Below, in pieces: positions 48,206 through 59,400 of a DNA stretch of 64,000 nucleotides. The notes under the pieces were generated by a model. That model searched no databases and had not been told where the DNA came from. It was given only the letters and a program-made list of their open reading frames with translations. Position numbers and translations under genes: made by a program. Source of the stretch: Gerris lacustris (lineage: Eukaryota; Arthropoda; Insecta; Hemiptera; Gerridae); assembly GCA_951217055.1 (NCBI GenBank), contig OX578282.1:59527311-59591310 (forward strand), in the 5' to 3' direction. Within the stretch, counting starts at the first letter, position 1. The number at the start of each line of letters is the position of its first letter.

Positions 48206-48664
48206 TATTTCTATGGAATAGGATTGAATCAGATGTAAGTCAACGGTACTAATTGAGTCTGATAGATCCTTCTTCTACGACTTGCAGTTGCACTTAGTAT
48301 ATTATTATGTATTTCAATGTGAACTAAAATATTATTATGTAACTGACCGCGGAAGCTTGCTTAATATTAAAGGGGCCAACAATTATATTTGGATGTTAAA
48401 GGATAAAGTTTATACATTTTATTGCTTAGACAATATATATTTTTTTCTATATAATTTTTGATAACTTTTATAATTGTTGTTTTCTAAATACGTTTTTCAA
48501 TATTAATATTTGTTATAAAGTTGTAAGTGCTTGGTGGGATGAAAGGGAACAATAGGCTTGTCAAGTGAAATAGCAAAAGATACATAAATAATTTGAGGAG
48601 TATTTGAATTAGTGTTTTTTTTTTTTTTTTATAAGAGACCTCATTTTATAGTCGACATTCTTAA

Positions 48665-49195
48665 TAAAAAAACGGCCCGAGACAACTCAGACAAACTTTC
48701 TCATACACGAGTTCATAAAACTTTTATCAAAATAATCATAAAAAATAACTTCACCTCGGCGGGGAATCGAACCCTCTCTCTGTCCGCGTTTAAAGCTATT
48801 TTCTCAGGAACTAGATTTTTCCGGGAAAACGGCTTATGTCGTTAGATTCGTATTTAAATGGGCTACGTTTTAGAATTTTTTAATCAAAATCGACGGAACC
48901 GTTTTCGAGAAATAATTTTTTTTACGTTTTTTTAATAGTTTTTGGGGGATAGCGCCTCCAAATTTAGAGCTAAAATTCATTATCCGATTTTGCCTCAGGG
49001 TATGATTTTGCTAAACATGTATGCAAAATTTCGTTAAAATTGGCCCAGATAGTTTAGGCTCCACGCGTTTTTAAAGACGAAGACGACAGACATTGTTTAA
49101 AAACCACTTTTTTGGACTCAGGGGACCTCAAAACGTGTAAATACATAAAAATCAAATTTTCGCGCCATCACAATACTTTCTCTTTAGTTGAGAAA
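48665..49195 (-). repeat. Family F element, copy 4
   Basis: Inverse copy: ACAACTCAGACAAACTTTC, GGCGGGGAATCGAACC, then the ATACTTTCTCTTTAG end. It lies 460 bp from copy 2 in opposite orientation, so the two can fold on each other. Confidence 0.8.
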
Positions 49196-49764
49196 GTAAA
49201 AACAATCCGAGTTATGGCTCCATTTCCTAGTAGAATAGATTTAAGTTAATAAGTGGAAAAAGGGTGAGGAGGTGTTTGAGTATTGAAGATTCTAGAGATG
49301 CCAGAGCACTCTCTTATTTGAAAATGGAAACAATGTAGTTCCAATCACCGCTACTAGAATGCACTTATCTCGATAACAAAAATCCAAAAGAACACTAATG
49401 CAATTTAATGTGTTCTGATCTCATTCTCATTTTTTAGCTTGTAATCTTTTTCCTGACGATAGTCTGTAAAACAAGTGTTTTTTGTGATCCACGATTTTTT
49501 AGTTTCCTGTTATCGGAATTCCTAATTCAGATTTCTCTGTTATCCCATTCTATTCTTTTTAGATTTGTGAATCAGTGGTGCTACCAACTTAATCATTAAT
49601 AAAAATACCTAAGTTTTTGTAGATTTATTTATACATCACTTTAAGGATCTATAATTAGCTTACATAACGCTAAGTACAATTTAAAATCTAAACTTGCAAT
49701 AAATTAGCAATGTATAATAGGTATATTTAATAGTTGTTTTACCTTTAAAGACGACAAAATTGAA

Positions 49765-50337
49765 TAGTACATTATGCGTCTAGTGTGGAAAGTAGCATTT
49801 TGCATGGAAGTGTGGGGTTTGCACCCGAGCGACAGCGAGGGTAGTAAAACTACACGAGCAAAGCAAAATGCAGTTTTCGCACGAGTTGCATACCTTACTT
49901 TATCTGCGATTGTTGGATTTTAATAATAAATAAAATATTTAATAAACTTAATGTATGAAAGTTCGTATTTCTCTTTTGATAAAGATGACATTAATTCATT
50001 AGTTGTATTTTGTGCCGAATTAATTATTTCTGGAGGCGTATTATTATTCTCCTTATTTTCGTCATAATGACATAAATCACTCATTTTTTTTCACTAAAAA
50101 CTCGATATAAACAGTTACTTTAATTAAAAAAAAAAACAGCAAATTAGTTTTGTTAAATGTAAACAAACTCGCAAATCGTGTGTTGAGGTGAAGAATTCTT
50201 ATTTTTTACAACACTAGGGCGGAAAAATGAGGAATTATAAAACGCGCATGCTCAAGGAATACATATACGTAAAGAATCGCTTTCTACGCATCTAAACAGA
50301 GATACAATGTTTATATTTTGTATCAATCGACGATAAA
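49765..50337 (-). mobile_element. Recombinase-exon element, copy 2
   Basis: It is the inverse counterpart of 43370-43935, sharing leader, exon and the terminal GAAAGTAGCATTTTGC / GCAACTCGTGCGAAAAC hairpin region. Both copies break off at the same point after the exon, so the truncation precedes their duplication. Confidence 0.78.
49920..50084 (-). pseudogene. Truncated N-terminal exon of a putative tyrosine recombinase (Crypton-like), copy 2
   Basis: ATG (50084) opens 54 codons: DENKENNNTPPEIINSAQNT followed by LMSSLSKEKYELSYIKF, then low-complexity FIKYFIYY and TAA. The two copies conserve the start codon, the ENN-TPPEIINS block and the SLS+E-YEL-Y-KF block, despite DNA divergence. The frame runs out into A+T-rich sequence at the truncation point, so the rest of the protein is missing. 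It might still be transcribed; no function is claimed. Confidence 0.55.
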
Positions 50338-50579
50338 CAATTTTTCTCTATTTGAAGACGCAATGTGGCAAGAGAGAGGGTGGAAATATTAATGGTTGTT
50401 CCATATAGGCTAATTTTAGGGTGAAATAGTTGAAACAACTAATTTAAATCTGCCTGGGAAATAGATTAGAGGTGGGCTGTTTGGTAGAATGTCAAAAAAG
50501 AGCTGATTTAAAAAAAAAGGAAGCCAAAGGAAGAGTGATAAAGTAAAGCATAATGAGCTTAGGTGTTCTAGCAGTTAAG

Positions 50580-50746
50580 GCCCAGTTCACACAAGCAACT
50601 TTTGGACGCTGAGACTTCTTCAAGTATATAGCTGGCAATGGGACGGTTCAGATGTGGCGCTGAGCATGTCAAGGACACGGCGTAAGGATGTTGTGACACT
50701 GATATCTGAGGTCCATCATCAAAAAAACGCTCGTGTGAACTGGGTC
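50580..50746. mobile_element. TAA-target miniature element, PIF/Harbinger-like ends
   Basis: Ends GGCCCAGTTCACAC and GTGTGAACTGGGTC with TAA on both sides (50577-50579, 50747-50749). 167 bp. The minus-strand open frame across it is not a gene. Confidence 0.8.
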
Positions 50747-51376
50747 TAAGGAAGATGTATAATTCAGGGTGGTTAGCTAAGCACGTCCACTCCACTATCT
50801 CTATTCAGACTTTTTCACGAATTAAACTCATCTTCATAAACTATTTACTTAATATGCAGCACTTAATAAATTACACTTGCTTCAGCGTTAGTGCATAGCC
50901 CAGATAATAAGGCAAATGGGAGCCCACAAACTTAGCTTGTGTCACATAACTACTTCTTGGTTTTTTCGATAAGTATCGGAACTGATTTCTTTTCTGCCAA
51001 TGGAAGAGGTGGATGATGATCTCTAAGGGCAGGATCGGTGGAGATTTCATGTAAGCTAGGAGACCCGTTTACACATAAGGCTTGCAAGGACAAAGCCATG
51101 TGTTTTTGAGTGGCAAAATAATTCAAAATGGCCTGGAAGATTCTCCTCAATCAAGAAAAGCCCACATGAGTAAATCAAGAGTGATGGATGCTCATTGTTT
51201 TACTTGAAGCAAAAGGAGTGGTCCACAAGGAGTTGGTCCTGCTGGACAAACAATGAACTTTTTTTTTCTACTCAGAAGTGCTCAAACGTTCTCATATCAT
51301 GACCAATCAAACAGAGCTAATTGTGAGGGTGGCACTGGCCAAAGACCCATAGCATTTGTATGTATGTGTGTGTGTA

Positions 51377-51529
51377 AAGGCGGGGACACACTTGAGCATA
51401 CGCCCCGAATGAGCATGCGTTTCCGTTTGGCTCGTCCTTTCCATTTCCAAGCAAATCGGGCAGACGCATGCTCATTCGGGGGCGAATGCATGCTCATTCG
51501 GGGCGAATGCTCTAGTGTATACCCACCTT
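51377..51529. mobile_element. TA-flanked miniature element with GCATGCTCATTCGGGG units
   Basis: Ends AAGGCGGGGACACACTTGAG and GTGTATACCCACCTT, TA on both sides. The word ATGCTCATTCGGGGCG occurs inverted at the left and twice in tandem at the right. Confidence 0.75.
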
Positions 51530-52945
51530 TAGGTGTTAATTTAGAGGTACAAAAAAAACAAAATAATAATGACTTCTAAATCTTAAAACTATAGTTCCTT
51601 ACTCTTTAAGCAATAATAGAAGAATGATGATAAAAAGAAAATTCAGTGGAATATATTATAGGTAAATACACTTACTGTAGGTAATTTCATCACTTTTAGG
51701 GTTTTCCCGATTCCAGGGTTTTTACATTTGAAAAGGATTGACAATATTAACTTAAAAAGGGGCTATAAGGTAACACCCCCCCCCCCTTGAATATGGGCCT
51801 GAAATATAATTATATTTACTGTGGCTGCCATGGCTATAACCTCAAGAGAGCCACAAAAAATAGATTTTATAGCGCTCAAAAATTATAAATAAAAATTCAG
51901 AAAACAAAGGGTTCAAAAACTACTTAAGAAAATTAAAAATTGAAATTCTTTTTAAATATATTATATTTAATTTACAATCAATATTGCACTTAGGATTTAT
52001 GTGTATAATTTATACATTGAAAAATAAAAGAAAGAAATAAATATAAATATAATTCAATTCTCAAATTAGTAGTGCTCAGCTAACGAAAAACTAAATAATA
52101 ATAATTTATTTTACAACAGAAATACTGTACACAAATTTAAAATACATTTTACCATACAATATTTAATTTAACAATATTGATGTTTATTGCATTTAGAATA
52201 GTTTTAAATAAATTACTTAATTTAATATTTAATATATCTATATGGTTTTTTTTATAAATATAACACAAATATAGATGACTCTTTGGTAAATAATAATTAT
52301 TTTAACTTTTATTTTTTTCACTTCTATAGAGTGGTAAATATATAATTCTCAATTAAAATGATTTAAAAGTAGGCTTTAGACTCCATGAAATCAATGGTTA
52401 ATATTTGAAAGATAAATATCAATAATTTAGATCATAAAGTTATTTGAGCAGATAAAGTAGTAATAAGTTTTATTTAAAGGTGAAGTATATATAGAGTAGC
52501 TAAATTCACATGCTATTCATTTGTGAACACTCTGTTGAGCATTATTATGAATAATCTAATGCTCCACCTGATGTCCACCTGTATTTTTTTATTCACTCAA
52601 GTAAAAAAAACAACAACTAGCATTTTATGAACAATAATAATAATGCTTTGATGTTTTGTGAAGAAATAGATTTATAAATTATTCTCCCTTTATCTTTTTT
52701 TTTTTTTCGTTAAAGATGGGAATTTCTTTCTTTTTTAACCTTTGATCGTATGAAGCCTTAAGAAAAGGATTTGATGGCTTACGAACTCAACAAATTATTT
52801 TTTAGTTTATTCTAAGGTGTCCGGATATTTTAAATTGGAATTAGGCAATTATGGCCCTCAAAATTACAGTTCTTTATGAAATTTATATTCATCATCATGA
52901 TATTTAGTCAAATAATGATATTTATACTCATTAAAATTTCTTGTA
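51530..52945. other. No gene recognised downstream of the lipocalin gene
   Basis: Strongly A+T-rich sequence beyond the presumed lipocalin 3' end. Confidence 0.5.
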
Positions 52946-52951
52946 TTTATT
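52946..52951 (-). promoter_or_regulatory. Candidate polyadenylation signal AATAAA of the lipocalin gene
   Basis: AATAAA on the minus strand lies 89 nt after the stop codon. A second AATAAA sits only 6 nt after the stop (53029-53034) and is less likely to be the one used. Confidence 0.5.
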
Positions 52952-53039
52952 TGAAGATGGTTATAATATGTATAAATGTATTAAATTCTTGTTGAGTCTT
53001 CAATAATAGGTTGTCAGTCAAATTCAGGTTTATTTTGAT

Positions 53040-53179
53040 TTAAAAATCAGCTGGGCAGCTCTGCTGGTTGGTTCTCATGAAGAAAGCCCTGCTAATGTTG
53101 TTTTTGTCAATAGCGGCGTAGGCGTTCTGCATAACGTCCAACATAGGCTGACGATTTCTGGTTAAAATCCATGCGAATT
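53040..53179 (-). CDS. Lipocalin coding exon 5 (residues 143-188) and stop
   Basis: The acceptor is tttag|AATTCGC. It encodes KFAWILTR, the C-terminal helix region and terminal QSCPADF with Cys184, then TAA at 53042-53040. The upstream intron is about 3.7 kb. Confidence 0.94.
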
Positions 53180-56100
53180 CTAAATAAAAATAATAAAAAA
53201 ATTTAAGTAACAGGATTGCAATGCGTAAGTGTTGTGCGGGTTTAAACTAAATATTAAAATTAAGTACTTAAATGTTATCAAACTCTATCATTGGAAGCTT
53301 ACTTGTTAAGTGTTAAGGCGGATCCACACTATGCCGCCCAATGCCACTTGGCCTTGCCAAGTGGCAAAGCCAGATGGCACCACGAAAAATATCATCCGTC
53401 CACAACGCTGGCAAGATGCCAAGTGCAATGTTGCTGGTTGGTACATCCACACCTTACCATACGACGTCTTGCCATCTGGCTTTCTTTAATCTGGACCAGC
53501 AATCGTCGGGTTCGGCTTGGCATGCCAAGTGGCACGTTTTGTGCCAAGCTTGGCAAAATAGCAAATGCCAAGGGAGACGTCCACATTACAATTGGCAATG
53601 CCATTTGGCCTTGCCATTCCTTGCCACTTGGCATAGTGTGGACGCGTCTTTAAATTTGTCTCTTTTAGTATTTTATATTTAAAGTAAAGGCTTTTGACTC
53701 TTATATGGATATTTTTAAAAAATAAGGCTTAAAAATAACATTTTAAATATTATTTCCTTTGATTAGATTTGATTATTTAAGAATATGGGTTATTAGGATG
53801 TCCCTTAAGTGGGATTTCTTAAAGCTCTTTCTTAATTCCTACTTAGACAATTCACTTCCAAATTAAGTTATATTTTATTTTTGCTTCCGAGCTTACCTTC
53901 GGTAAGCTCGGTCACTTTTGAGAACGAAAAACTTTTATGTCTCCGACAGAAATCCGTTTCAGACATCAGGGAACATTTTTGGTCTCGTGTCTGTCTGTCT
54001 GTCTGTCTGTCGGTCTGTGTGGATAACTTGAGTAAATGCCTACCGATTTTCATGAAATTTAGTAGACATGTTCATTTTACCAATGCCCAGGACGAGTTCG
54101 TTGGCCAACGTTATCCGTCCAAGCGTTCACGAACAACGCTCGCGTAAACGTGAACTTCAAATTTAAAATTGGAATTTTAGGTCGGGGAAAAAATCTAACT
54201 TCATCTATTCAATGAGGTAAACATTTTTTTCAAATACAATTTTTTAGTAAAACCAACTGCGACACCGCTATGAAGTATTAAAAATCGCTAAAACTATATT
54301 TAATAGTTTTTACACAATAAACAATATAACAATAAAGTACACGATAGGATGCGAGGAAGCTATATATGGAGGTAGCTATATTAGGGTGCCACACTAATTG
54401 GCAGTCTATTTTTTTTTTTTTGTTAAATAGTGGTATTAAGGGACACACTCAAAAAGTAAAATTCAATTACACGAGGTCATACATCTATCACAAACTTAAT
54501 AACTCCACTAGTAATAGATAGAGATAAATAAAAATTACTTAATTATATCCATTTTCTTACTCATCTAGTTATCTAGTAATCGATAATCAATCACATGTTT
54601 AAACTACGTGTTTATCTATAATTTTATATTGATGTAAATACCCACTGTAAAAGGCCAATAAATGGTTATATAAGTTAAAATAGCTTTAAGTGGGGAAATC
54701 AATTTAGCATTCTAATTATTTTTTCAATAATTATTATAACTGTCTTATAGACGTATAGCTTAGGAATATTGTGAAGGTCAAGATAATTTTAAGATTGAAT
54801 TATATACCATTTGTACAGTGAATAAATAATATCAAAGAATATTTTATTTATTTTTTTTTTTTTACATTTTCAGGAAGTTTTATAGAATACATAATTGCTT
54901 AGTTTTAATTTTTCTATTAATAATATTTATAATAATATAGTTTACTATTATGCCTTATAAACTTAACTGATAAGTAGTAAATGAAAGTCAAAAACAAAAA
55001 TTTATATTTTATTGTAAAAAAATCAAAATCATGATATCTAAAATTTTATGTAGGCGAGGGGCCACACGCTCAGTATTTACCCAGCATTGTGATCTGTGAT
55101 ATTATGGTAATGGGTAGATACTTTAGTAAAGTGGTGTCCACCTAGCATTGTGATATAATGGGTAGCTACTTCAGTTAAGGGGTGTCCATCCAGTGACAAA
55201 TGTAAATTATAGGCCCATGTCATAGCTTATAGTTGTATAAAGGCCTTGGCAGGCCTAAGCACGTCATAGGCTTTAAGCTATGAATTATTATTGTGATTTT
55301 TAATGTGTCAACGTCTTACACATCATGTACACTTAAGGGTGCCATAAAAAGTTTAGTCCGAAAAGGGACATTGAAATGAGAGGAGTTTATTGTAGCCCAC
55401 AGGGGAAAGTGGGGTCTGGACCCTTCTCCATAAAACATTTGGGAATTTTAAGGCAAAATATGTATTTTTTTGATAACATTTTCTCTTTTGACATGAATTA
55501 TCACAAAATTAAAGTAAGAAATAAAATGCGGCAAATGTAAAAAAAATGTTAGTCAAAATCTTTATCAGAATCAAAATGAAAAATTAATATAATAAAGTTG
55601 TTATTAAATTCATCTGTCCCAACACTTAGTTTAGTTCAGTAATACCTCACAATAAATAACAATTCACTAAGATTGGAAACCTCTCGAACTCATTACGTAT
55701 GGGCCAAGTTTTTCATAGAAATAAGGCATTCCGGAAACCGATGGGACGTCTTAAAGAGCTTAAAATAACGGGACAGTCCCATTCAAAACAGGGCATATGG
55801 CCACCCTATGCATAATACGGGCTTCCACTAAGAATGTGTGACGCATGATAAAGTAGTAATTTTAATCACTTACAGCTCAGTCAGTTTTAATTGGCCAAAA
55901 GTTGTTCTGTTATATTAGTAAATACGAATTTAAGTTATTATTGAACTACCTCAAATTATTTTTTGACAATCAACTGATCAATTTAGCCTGAGTAAGTTCT
56001 TACAAAATCTCTTTTAACATTTTTTTACTTTTGGTCTGGCATTCTTAGAGTTTAGATTTATTCTGCTAAGTTCTTTTTTCTGTGATATAATTCAATAGAT

Positions 56101-56420
56101 GGAAAACTTGAAGTGAGAGACATGACATACTAAAAGGCGTGGCAGGTATCCCAAAGCTCTTCATACACTGTCAATCAAAACAAACAGCTTTCTACAACTG
56201 TTTTTTCAACTGTATATTTTTAATGAATTCGATATTTCTATTACAAGAGTGTAGAAGAAAGTGAAATTATACATATTTTACCAACTTGGTTATTTTCCTC
56301 TCTATTGTGAATTAAACAGAGAAAGAGAAATAAAAATGGTTTTATAGATTGTTTTGATAAATGCTTTACAAAGTTTGGGTTTGTGTTATGACTTAATGTT
56401 TCTGTTCTTACCACCTAAGT

Positions 56421-56455
<35 letters not shown>

Positions 56456-59400
56456 TAGAATTCAATGACGTGCTATAAGAAAATGAGTGGTAAGTGTTCC
56501 AAATGTTTAATATAGACTGATTTTTAGCACTTAATTTTGTTTTAATTAGTTTATTAATAATAGAGATAAGTTTAACATTTCCGATTAATTGTTCACTTTT
56601 TGGTTATAAGCTTAATACAATTATACTTATACCTTATGGTTATATGTACAAACACATAGGGCTGTTCCTAGGGGGGGTCAACCGTGTCAAGCTGACCTGG
56701 GCGCTGCCAGTCCCCCCTTATAACTACTAGGTGAATATGGCAATAAGAAGGGGCAGGGCGCCACAGATGCCTTTGGCCCAGGCGCCTACACCCCTATGGA
56801 CGGCCGTACAAACATTGCTAAACTTTAGAAAGTTTGATTTAAAAAAAATTGCTTTTAAAACTCACTGGTGTTGAAGATTCCAAAAGTGCTGCAAGACCAA
56901 ATAACGGCATAGTTATCATAATCAGTATCTACTACCCAGTAAGGAGCATCGACTAAAAGAAAAAAAATAACAAAAGAAACTTTAATTTCTCAATACACTA
57001 TTATGAATTGTTTAATTTAATTGCAAAATGTACAGTATAACATTAAATTTATTTTGTATAGCAATCTATATATTTATATATACCTGGTGAAACAGGGAAC
57101 TTAACGGAAAGCTTGGCTGGGTCTTTTGGGTCAGTGGTAGCTGTTCCAGTGATGTTCGACTTATTTCCAGTTCTATAAAAAAATAAATAATAAATTTAAA
57201 TTATTAATAATATGGTCGGAGTGTATTTGTCAGATCTATCACCCTTCTTTAATTGTAATTTAATAATTTTTAATTACTACAAATATTTCTAATAAATCAT
57301 AACTTCACATAATAAAGAGTAATACAAGACAACTAATTGCTCATAGAAAAGGCTTTTAATTTAAAAGAATAATTAAAATCAAATTATAATTATTATTAAC
57401 TACGGGAAACAGACAGTGAAAAATACACTCCTGTGCCGGGATCCCGGCACAGGAGTGTATTTTTCACTGTCTGTTTCCCGTAGTTAATAATAATTATAAT
57501 TTGATTTAAATTAAAATTTAACTTTCCGTAGTATGAAAACTACCAAAAAATTGAATTAAGAATAATTAATTGAAAATTAATTTTTTACTCAGTAGTATTT
57601 AATATTAATTAATTATTTTGTTTAAATTAGAAATAGGCTTTGTTTAGGATAGTAGAGCTGCTTTAGAATTTTTATTTTAGACAATTATTATAGATATAAC
57701 TAAGACTTAAGAAGACATTTGTTACTTTCTCATATAAAGAGAAAGTATTGTGATGGCGCGAAAATTAGATTTTGAGATTTTGATGTATTTACACGTTTAG
57801 AGGTCCCCTGAGTCCAAAAAAGTGGTTTTTAAAAAATGTCTGTCTGTCGTCTGTCGTCTGTGCAGAGGCCTGGAGCCTGAACTACTGGGCCGATTTTGAC
57901 GAAATTTAGCATACATGTTCAGAAAAATCATACCCCAAGGTGAAATCGAGAAATGAATTTTAGCTCTAAATTTGGGGGCGCTACCCCCCAAAAACTCTGA
58001 AAAAACATGAAAAAAAAAAAAATTCTCGAAAACGGTTCCGATGATTTTAATTAAAAAATTCTAAAATGTAGTCCATTTGAATACGAATCCAACGATATAA
58101 GCCGTTTTCCCGGGAAAAATCTAGTTCCTGAGAAATTAGCTTAAAACGCGGACGGAGAGAGCCCGGGTTCGATTCCCCGCCCAGGAGAAGTTATTTTTAT
58201 GATAAATTTTGATGAAATGTTCAATAATATTTGAACATACATTTTAAAACTAATAAATGGAAACACTGGGCTAAGTAATTATAAACTCGTATATGAGAAA
58301 GTTTGTCTGAGTTGTCTCGGACCGATTTTTTGTGTTATACATCGAGGTAATGCAAAGGACTTAATGTTTTACTGTAGGTTCAAATTTTTGAAATGTATCT
58401 TTGTAATTATGGAATTTTGTTTATCTACACAAATTATTATCTCTGCTAAGTAATCACAATTGATTACTTTCAAAGTTTATTTAAAAGTAATAACTTTTTA
58501 AGGCTCTCCTTAAAAAAATTGTTTTTATGTCCTATTTGTTCCAGTGGCAACGTTATTATAAAACATCTATATAAATAGATAACTAGGTTTCATTTTAATT
58601 TTTCAACAAGTAATTTATCAGATAATTTACCATGCATACTTTTATCATTTTTACTTTCTCTTATTTATAAAGAGAAAGTATTGTTATGGTGCACTAATTC
58701 AATTTTGATATTTTTTTGGATTTACATGTTTTGAGGTCCCCCTGAGTTAAAAAAGTTGTTTTTAGGAAAAATCTAGTTTCCGAGATATTGTTAAAAATAA
58801 ATCTGTTTTTTTTGAAAATCAAAAATAAAAAGTAAACCATCACCTGTTGATCATTTTTGAAATATTTTTAAAAATAAATAAATTAAATGAGATAGGTACT
58901 ACGGGATTTAAATACTGTATCTATATCAAAAGGAGAATCAGTTTTGTTCGATTAATGAGACCAATTTTTTCCTGTTAGATTTTTGTCACATTAATTTCTT
59001 AAAGAGCTATTGGTTTGGTAGGCTACAATGAAAAGAATAGATTTAGGTCTTATTGAGTTGTTATGAATGAAAATCATATTTCATTGTTAAGTCAATTTTC
59101 TGTTTTTGTAATTATATCTATTTAGAGGAAAATAATTTCAAATACTCAAATAATAATTTTTGTTTTAAGTTGAATGTATGGAATTTTTGTGTTAAAACAA
59201 TAATAAAAACACTCTGTAAGAAAGGAAACACTTTCTCCTTTCACGGATTTATAGATCTAAATCTCCTTTTAAAGCTTTAGGTACCTTAGGACAGGCCTCA
59301 GTGTATAAGGGGTCCTTCTTTAGATTGTTACTCCCCTGTAATTTTTTTAGAATATAAATCACTGACTAAATAATTATTAAGATAAAGGGATGTTTAGACC

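Noticed and set aside
50568..50795. 75-codon minus-strand gene
   Set aside because: It spans a TAA-flanked inverted-repeat element and shows no domain.
53291..53682. Overlapping 113-120 codon frames near the lipocalin 3' exon
   Set aside because: They lie in the TTGGCA-word miniature element; open in three frames because of word composition.
53997..54020. CRISPR-like or regularly spaced repeat in the GTCTGTCTGTCT tract
   Set aside because: It is a simple tetranucleotide run shared by a repeat family; no spacers, and the genome is eukaryotic.
53880..54412. Helitron ends for family C
   Set aside because: There is a terminal hairpin but no CTRR terminus or TC start at the observed boundaries.
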